From Sinonovacula constricta (Eukaryota > Mollusca > Bivalvia > Cardiida > Solecurtidae), in NCBI GenBank assembly GCA_007844125.1, contig CM017558.1, forward strand, positions 25,873,344-25,937,343: a stretch of 64,000 nt of DNA, written 5' to 3'. A program made the translations under genes and the position numbers. Below, piece by piece: positions 62,645-64,000 of this stretch. Below the pieces are notes generated by a model. It made no database searches and was not told the DNA's origin. It saw nothing but the letters and a program-made list of their open reading frames with translations. Each line of letters begins with the position of its first letter. The stretch's first letter is position 1.

Positions 62645-64000
62645 CTAATACGAGCAGGAGTAAATGTAACATTGCCTGGTCCTTTCACTCTAATAAGAGT
62701 GTAAGTAACTGGAACATTGCTTTGCCCATTCACTCTAATACGAGTGTAAGTAACTGGGACATTGCCTGGTCTATTCACTCTTTTTCGAGTGTAAGTAACT
62801 GGAACATTGCCTGGTCCATTCACTCTAATACGAGTGTAAGTAACTGGAACATTGCTTTGCCCATTCACTCTAATACGAGTGTAAGTAACTGGGACATTGC
62901 CTGGTCTATTCACTCTTTTTCGAGTGTAAGTAACTGGAACATTGCCTGGTCCATTCACTCGTTTTCGAGTGTAAGTAACTGGAACATTGCCTGGCTCATT
63001 CACTCTAATACGAGTGTAAGTAACTTGAACATTTCCTGGTCCATTCACTTTAATACGAGTGTAAGTAACTGGAACATTGCCTGGCAAAATTACCCTAATA
63101 CGAGTGTAAGTAACTGGAACATTGCCTGGTCCATTCACTCTAATACGAGTGTAAGTAAATGGAACATTGCCTGGTCCATTCACTCTAATACGAGTGTAAG
63201 TAACTGGAACATTGCCTGGTCCATTCACTCTAGTACGAGTGTAAGTAACTGGAACATTGCCTGGTCCATTCACTCTAGTACGAGTGGGAGTAACTGGAAC
63301 ATTGCCTGGTCAATTCACTCTACTACGAGGGTAAGTAACTGGAACATTGCCTGGCACATTTACTTTAATACGAGTGTAAGTAACTGGAACATTGCCTGCC
63401 ACATTCACTCTAACACGAGTGTAAGTTAATGGAACATTGCCTGGTCCATTCACTCTAATACGAGTGTAAGTAACTGTAACATTCCCTGGTCCATTCACTC
63501 TTTTACGAGTGTAAGTAAATGGAACATTGCGTTGTCCATTCACTCTAATACGAGTGTAAGTAACTGGAACATTGCCTGGTCCATTCACTCTAATACGAGT
63601 GTAAGTAACTGGAACATTGCCTGGTCCATTCACTCGTTTTCGAGTGTAAGTAACTGGAACATTGCCTGGTCCATTCACTCGAATACGAGTGTAAGTAACT
63701 AGAGCATTGCCTGGCCCATTCACTCTAATACGAGAGTAAGTAACTGGAACATTGCCTGGCCCATTCACTCTAATACGCGTGCAAGTAACTGGAACATTGC
63801 CTGGTCCAGGCACTCTAATACGAATGTAAGTAACTGGAACATTCCCTGGTCCATTCACTCTAATACGAGTGTAAGTAACTGGAACATTGCCTGGTCCATT
63901 CACTCTAATACGAGTGTAAGTAACTGGAACATTGCCTGGTCCATTCACTCTAATACGAATGTAAGTAACTGGAACATTGCCTGGCAAATTTACTCCAGTA
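62645..64000. repeat. Long-range duplicate of 59001-60356 at offset 3644 bp
   Basis: The marker CTAATACGAGCAGG at 62645 matches 59001, and the following text keeps pace to the window edge, including CTACTACGAGGG (59675 and 63319) and GGTCCAGGCACTC. The offset 3644 is 81 units minus one base, accounted for by the deletion near 60731 lying between the copies. Confidence 0.85.

Larger units (their letters stand above)
54661..64000. repeat. 45-bp minisatellite array, about 207 copies, cut by the right edge
   Basis: The unit GGTCCATTCACTCTAATACG, AGTGTAAGTAACTGGAACAT, TGCCT is 45 bp and keeps its length with very few exceptions; a one-base deletion near 60731 is the clearest. Every third base is free of stops on both strands, so very long frames exist: 989 codons on minus (54635-57604, NGPGNVPVTYTRIRV repeats) and 765 on plus (54926-57223, WSIHSNTSVSNWNIA repeats). 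Variation between copies changes amino acids in either reading and shows no visible bias to silent sites, and no recognisable protein flanks the array, so I treat it as non-coding. Nested larger repeats are listed separately. Confidence 0.97.

Noticed and set aside
54635..63987. Long open frames on both strands (up to 989 codons) as genes for repetitive proteins
   Set aside because: They follow from a 45-bp unit with no stops in the relevant frames. Copy-to-copy changes alter amino acids in both readings, no non-repetitive protein domain or signal peptide flanks them, and opposite-strand frames overlap along their whole length.

Overview
This window is AT-rich, gene-poor eukaryotic nuclear DNA. 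Three things point to a metazoan, most likely a bivalve mollusc: introns with GT/AG ends, tRNA-headed SINEs carrying target-site duplications, and a dense set of minisatellites and microsatellites. The species assignment rests on recalled resemblance of the SINE and dispersed repeats to mollusc genomes, so it is only moderately certain. No operon, CRISPR array or prokaryotic gene was seen.

Layout: 1-2655 is a 66-bp minisatellite cut by the left edge. 5273-5966 is a 27-bp minisatellite split by an inserted retrotransposon 3' end, and a second LINE-like tail follows at about 6000-6106. 8115-9346 holds a cluster of four microsatellites. The one confidently recognised protein-coding gene lies on the minus strand at 9417-11145. 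It is the 5' end of a Cys-loop ligand-gated chloride channel subunit, closest to GABA-A receptor beta subunits: a signal-peptide exon at 11090-11145 and a second exon at 9417-9511 containing LLKGYDIRLRPDF. The rest of the gene must lie toward or beyond the left edge.

11-35 kb is mostly unique sequence with simple repeats, a decayed reverse transcriptase (21966-22330, minus), an unidentified exon-like open frame (23498-23668, plus), a complete minus-strand SINE (28213-28509) and a related fragment (28785-28950). 32.7-33.2 kb, 35.2-37.9 kb and 38.0-39.7 kb are three more minisatellites. A second complete SINE lies at 40089-40412, and a 75/89-bp dimeric repeat at 42760-43250.

54661-64000 is one continuous 45-bp minisatellite of about 207 copies running off the right edge, with nested higher-order duplications of 90, 810, 1080 and 3644 bp. 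It reads open on both strands because 45 is a multiple of 3 and the unit lacks stop codons, so I do not call it a gene.

I found no convincing new multi-gene system. The most notable items are the GABA-receptor 5' exons with a possible alternative exon, the dated SINE and LINE insertions, a dispersed repeat that has begun to amplify in tandem, and the layered structure of the 45-bp array, whose every unit carries a splice-donor-like GTAAGT.
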